Below, in pieces: positions 61,513-64,000 of a DNA stretch of 64,000 nucleotides. The first letter of the stretch is position 1. The number at the start of each line of letters is the position of its first letter. Source of the stretch: an uncultured Porphyromonadaceae bacterium (GTDB taxonomy: Bacteria; Bacteroidota; Bacteroidia; Bacteroidales; Muribaculaceae); NCBI GenBank assembly GCA_947073495.1, contig CAMTMX010000006.1, positions 1-64,000 on the forward strand, read 5' to 3'. The notes beneath the pieces were generated by a model. That model was not told the origin of the DNA. It did not search any database and saw only the letters and a list, made by a program, of their open reading frames with translations. The translations under genes and the position numbers were made by a program.

Positions 61513-62511
61513 ATGAAAAAGTCTTTTCTATTCCTATTACTCATATTCTCTTATTTAGTGATGTCTTCAACTACAAAAGAGGAGAAAAAATATCGTGATT
61601 TTATTGAAAAATATGATGTACCCTCTATCGCAAAAGACACTTGCCGTGAGAATCCGGCGGCATTTTGGTCGTTGTCTTTATCCGGAAACCGGGATTTAAA
61701 CACGTTTCTCAAAGATATCCGCAAAAACAAAGGGGCTGAAAAAGAAGCTCTGCTTGAATATTCAAAATTGCCGCATTTTTATGCTGCGGTCAATCAATCT
61801 GTAATTGAAGAGCTCCAAGGATTTTGCGACACATTATTGTTAAATATGGGCACCATGCCTAAGGATTTGAAATGTTCGCTCCACATATTGCATTCTGATG
61901 AAATCAGAACTTTTTCAGCGCCTACCGATGATGGTTTTGCCATATGTATAACCTCATCTCTTTTTTCATGGAAAGGAATGAACACTTCCGTATTAAAAGG
62001 ATACGTAGCACATGAATTCGCACATGGGGTACTAAAGCACAAACTCAGAAAGTTGTATGCCGACGCCAAACAACGGCGCAAAGACAAAGTGGTAGGCGGG
62101 GTGCTGTTAGGTGCTGTTGTAGCAGCAGCTGTCGGCATGGAGGCAGCTTTGCCGGGCGATTGTCATGACGATGACAACTTCGTTGAAGAACAATACCGTT
62201 ATGAAAAATATGTGGATGCTTTAGACAAAATAAAAGACAAGCCCAAATTGAAAACCGTACAATATAATTTCAATTATACAGACGACCAAATCAGGGAAGC
62301 GGATCTGTATGCTTACCGCTTTATGCAAAACATAGGCATGGGGGATGATTACATTACCGGACTTGAAATATTAGGATCCGCTTACGAAGAATCTAAAAAT
62401 ATATTTGACTATAATCCGGGAATATCGTCTCGCATAAATTTTATCAGGTATATAAAAGACCATCCGCTTATGGGAAAGAGATTTAAAGTGAAGGCAAATC
62501 CTGCTGATTAA
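61513..62511 (+). CDS. Exported M48-like metallopeptidase
   Basis: A 332-residue protein from the ATG at 61513 (a TTG lies three codons upstream). Residues 1-20 are a signal peptide. The zinc motif is in YVAHEFAHGVLKH (HEXXH), followed after about 90 residues by READLYAYRFM, matching the ExxxD third-ligand helix of M48 peptidases. A short glycine/alanine-rich hydrophobic stretch (GGVLLGAVVAAAVGMEAAL) lies between. Substrate unknown; envelope proteolysis is likely. Confidence 0.8.
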   Translation: MKKSFLFLLLIFSYLVMSSTTKEEKKYRDFIEKYDVPSIAKDTCRENPAAFWSLSLSGNRDLNTFLKDIRKNKGAEKEALLEYSKLPHFYAAVNQSVIEELQGFCDTLLLNMGTMPKDLKCSLHILHSDEIRTFSAPTDDGFAICITSSLFSWKGMNTSVLKGYVAHEFAHGVLKHKLRKLYADAKQRRKDKVVGGVLLGAVVAAAVGMEAALPGDCHDDDNFVEEQYRYEKYVDALDKIKDKPKLKTVQYNFNYTDDQIREADLYAYRFMQNIGMGDDYITGLEILGSAYEESKNIFDYNPGISSRINFIRYIKDHPLMGKRFKVKANPAD

Positions 62512-62530
62512 TATCGGGAACTTGAACATC

Positions 62531-62563
62531 AAATGCGGGCTGATAAAAAATCAGCCCGCATTT
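62531..62563. terminator. Bidirectional terminator
   Basis: AAATGCGGGCTGAT (62531-62544) pairs perfectly with 62550-62563 around AAAAA, between two convergent genes. Confidence 0.8.
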
Positions 62564-62578
62564 GCCAGTCAGTATATT

Positions 62579-63199
62579 TCAATATGGTAATCCTGTTCCT
62601 ATAAAGCCGATTGTGACATTATCATCAAAATCCACAGGAGTAGGAGCCTGTTCAGATTGATACAGACGCCTGCTCAGACTTTCAGATATCGATTCCTGGG
62701 ACGGGGCAAACCATAGTCCGTTCCATTTCCAATACCATGTGCCGACATTATCATACCCGGACCACTCTTCTTCGACACCAGGAAGCTGTAACACATTTGT
62801 GAATTTATCGCCGATTCCGAATTCTCCTCTGGGGGCATCCACCTTAACGGAAGAGTCAATCAAATTAATCACGTCGATTTTTCCTTCACCGAAATCATAC
62901 GCGACAAAATGTCCTCCTTGTGGTCCCTTAAATTCAATTGTGACAGCATCAGGAGAAGCCCCCATCTCCTTATAAGTATACAACCCGGAAATTGAATCTG
63001 GCACATCATTGATCGACTGACCTATCCATATGCTGCCCACCCCTTCTTTTGTCAGCAAATAATTGGAGGTCTCACTCATCTCTTCCGTGTTTTCCAGAGA
63101 ATCAGTAATGGAGTCTGTATCTTCAGCAGCTTTATTTCCATTTCCGGAACATGAAACTATAACTATCGACGCCAGAGCATATAAAAACGTCTTTTTCAT
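62579..63199 (-). CDS. Putative lipoprotein, unknown function
   Basis: A 206-residue lipoprotein from the ATG at 63199 (MKKTFLYALASIVIVSC, lipobox cysteine at 17), followed by an acidic Ser/Asp/Glu-rich spacer. The mature part (LLTKEGVGSIWIGQSINDVPD ... DVINLIDSSVKVDAPRGEF) has beta-strand character. No family recognised. An in-frame ATG at 63211 would add four residues. Confidence 0.7.
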   Translation of the reverse strand: MKKTFLYALASIVIVSCSGNGNKAAEDTDSITDSLENTEEMSETSNYLLTKEGVGSIWIGQSINDVPDSISGLYTYKEMGASPDAVTIEFKGPQGGHFVAYDFGEGKIDVINLIDSSVKVDAPRGEFGIGDKFTNVLQLPGVEEEWSGYDNVGTWYWKWNGLWFAPSQESISESLSRRLYQSEQAPTPVDFDDNVTIGFIGTGLPY

Positions 63200-63267
63200 A
63201 AAATCTAACATTTTAAATATAGCATTATTTATTTTATTTTCAATCAGAAGACAGTTTTAATTCTGAT

Positions 63268-64000
63268 TTATCCTCCGAATTGCTCGGGATATATTACAAC
63301 AAGATTATGATGCGAAAAATTTCTGCCTAAGAAAGTAGGAAGATTTTCCATATCTCCGGAATAAGATATAGAACCTTTTCTTGCACCCACCACCATGAAA
63401 AGATCCTCTTCTTCTATATCGGCTGAACACAATATGAAATCATCCCAACTGTGAAGTTCACGATATTCATGACGTATTTCAAAATGCTCATCTTCAAGAA
63501 CATTTTTAATAAAGGAGGCTGTGACGGGATATGCCATAAATATCACCTTGCAGGCAAGCTGTCGGGCAAGGTTCCCAATCCTTTCCACCCATGTCTGAAA
63601 CCCGGTCTCGTATTCAGCCTTGTCAGGCACAAATACCATGATCCTGTTTAATGTCATCACAGGGGAATAGCATCTAGAAATAAATATCATGCGATGGGTT
63701 GCCTGAAGCAACTGCTCTATCATCGAGCCATAAAACGTATCGACAATATTTGACTTCCTGTGCAGACCTATCATGATGTCGCTTGCCCTGTTCTGTTTCG
63801 CCTCATTTGTGACTCCCGCAACAACATTGATATCGTATCGTTCTATATCGTTGACCTCGATGTCCACCGCCTGCGCTGCCGCTACCGCCGAACGGAGTGC
63901 ATTACGTCCCATTTCAAGAATCCTCGTATCGTCAGAATTCCTCACAAAGAGAGCTGTCACCGGATTCTGATTTCTGGGATTCCTCATAAGGAGCGCCATT
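63268..64000 (-). CDS. C-terminal part of a cation:proton antiporter with USP-like domains (cut by window end)
   Basis: The frame is open to the window edge; ALLMRNPRNQNPVTALFV is the usual start of the soluble tail of Bacteroidales Na+/H+ antiporters, so the membrane half lies beyond 64000. About 243 residues are visible, with two universal-stress-protein-like alpha/beta repeats (SDIMIGLHRKSNIVDTFYGS and LFMVVGARKGSISYSG). The tail probably senses nucleotides or regulates the transporter, by analogy. The methionine at 63999 is unlikely to be the true start. Confidence 0.75.
   Translation of the reverse strand, partial: MALLMRNPRNQNPVTALFVRNSDDTRILEMGRNALRSAVAAAQAVDIEVNDIERYDINVVAGVTNEAKQNRASDIMIGLHRKSNIVDTFYGSMIEQLLQATHRMIFISRCYSPVMTLNRIMVFVPDKAEYETGFQTWVERIGNLARQLACKVIFMAYPVTASFIKNVLEDEHFEIRHEYRELHSWDDFILCSADIEEEDLFMVVGARKGSISYSGDMENLPTFLGRNFSHHNLVVIYPEQFGG

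Noticed and set aside
1..64000. tRNA, rRNA or prophage genes
   Set aside because: No cloverleaf-like sequence with a TTCGA arm, no rRNA segments and no integrase, terminase or capsid-like proteins were found in the intergenic or coding regions.

Overview
The window looks like a chromosomal segment of a gut Bacteroidales, most probably Muribaculaceae-like (family-level guess). Reasons: Bacteroidetes-type promoters (TTTG near -33, TAnnTTTG near -7), type IX secretion genes porU and porV, a Bacteroides-type secreted choloylglycine hydrolase, DUF3822-rsmD and DUF6155 neighbourhoods, many lipobox proteins, and glycyl-radical (anaerobic) metabolism. No rRNA, tRNA, CRISPR array, phage or intact insertion sequence was seen.

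Layout. 1-3.2 kb: acetate fermentation (pta-ackA) followed by lgt. 3.8-9.7 kb: a hypD-like glycyl radical dehydratase, its radical-SAM activase, a P5C dehydrogenase and a secreted metallopeptidase-like lipoprotein. Together the first three predict anaerobic conversion of trans-4-hydroxyproline through pyrroline-5-carboxylate to glutamate. 10-13.2 kb: an AT-rich block of small exported proteins and a subtilisin-family protease with a T9SS-like C-terminal domain; then a TPR/HTH membrane regulator. 15.2-19.2 kb: sufS-sufD-sufC-cvpA on the minus strand, without sufB. 19.4-28.8 kb: GH25 lysozyme, porU, rex, a degenerate FAH-fold protein, porV, ispF and a UvrD-type helicase. 29.4-42.9 kb: an unknown TPR protein; dnaJ-grpE-ispE-MATE; an S9 peptidase and ribBA; rsmD-DUF3822; ansA; and a DUF1460 protein that has lost its catalytic cysteine. 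43.1-47.3 kb: a tightly coupled five-gene operon, rRNA methyltransferase-DUF6155-neuD-neuB-neuC, for nonulosonic (sialic-type) acid synthesis. 47.3-64 kb: tricorn-type protease, bile-salt-hydrolase family enzyme, envelope lipoproteins, rsmI, dacB, an AI-2E transporter, two cation/proton antiporters (one cut by the window end) and an M48-like protease.

The most interesting unexplained structure is a dispersed intergenic element of about 150-170 bp present five times (3415-3580, 19251-19393, 28893-29056, 29061-29211, 41606-41768). Copies share a loop motif (GGAGTTGTGGGGTT ... TAATAACTGAA) presented on stems whose arms differ between copies but still pair, so the fold rather than the sequence appears conserved. 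A second point of interest is the regulatory region at 51.3-51.5 kb, which has seven 11-bp AT-rich units next to a promoter enclosed in a perfect dyad.
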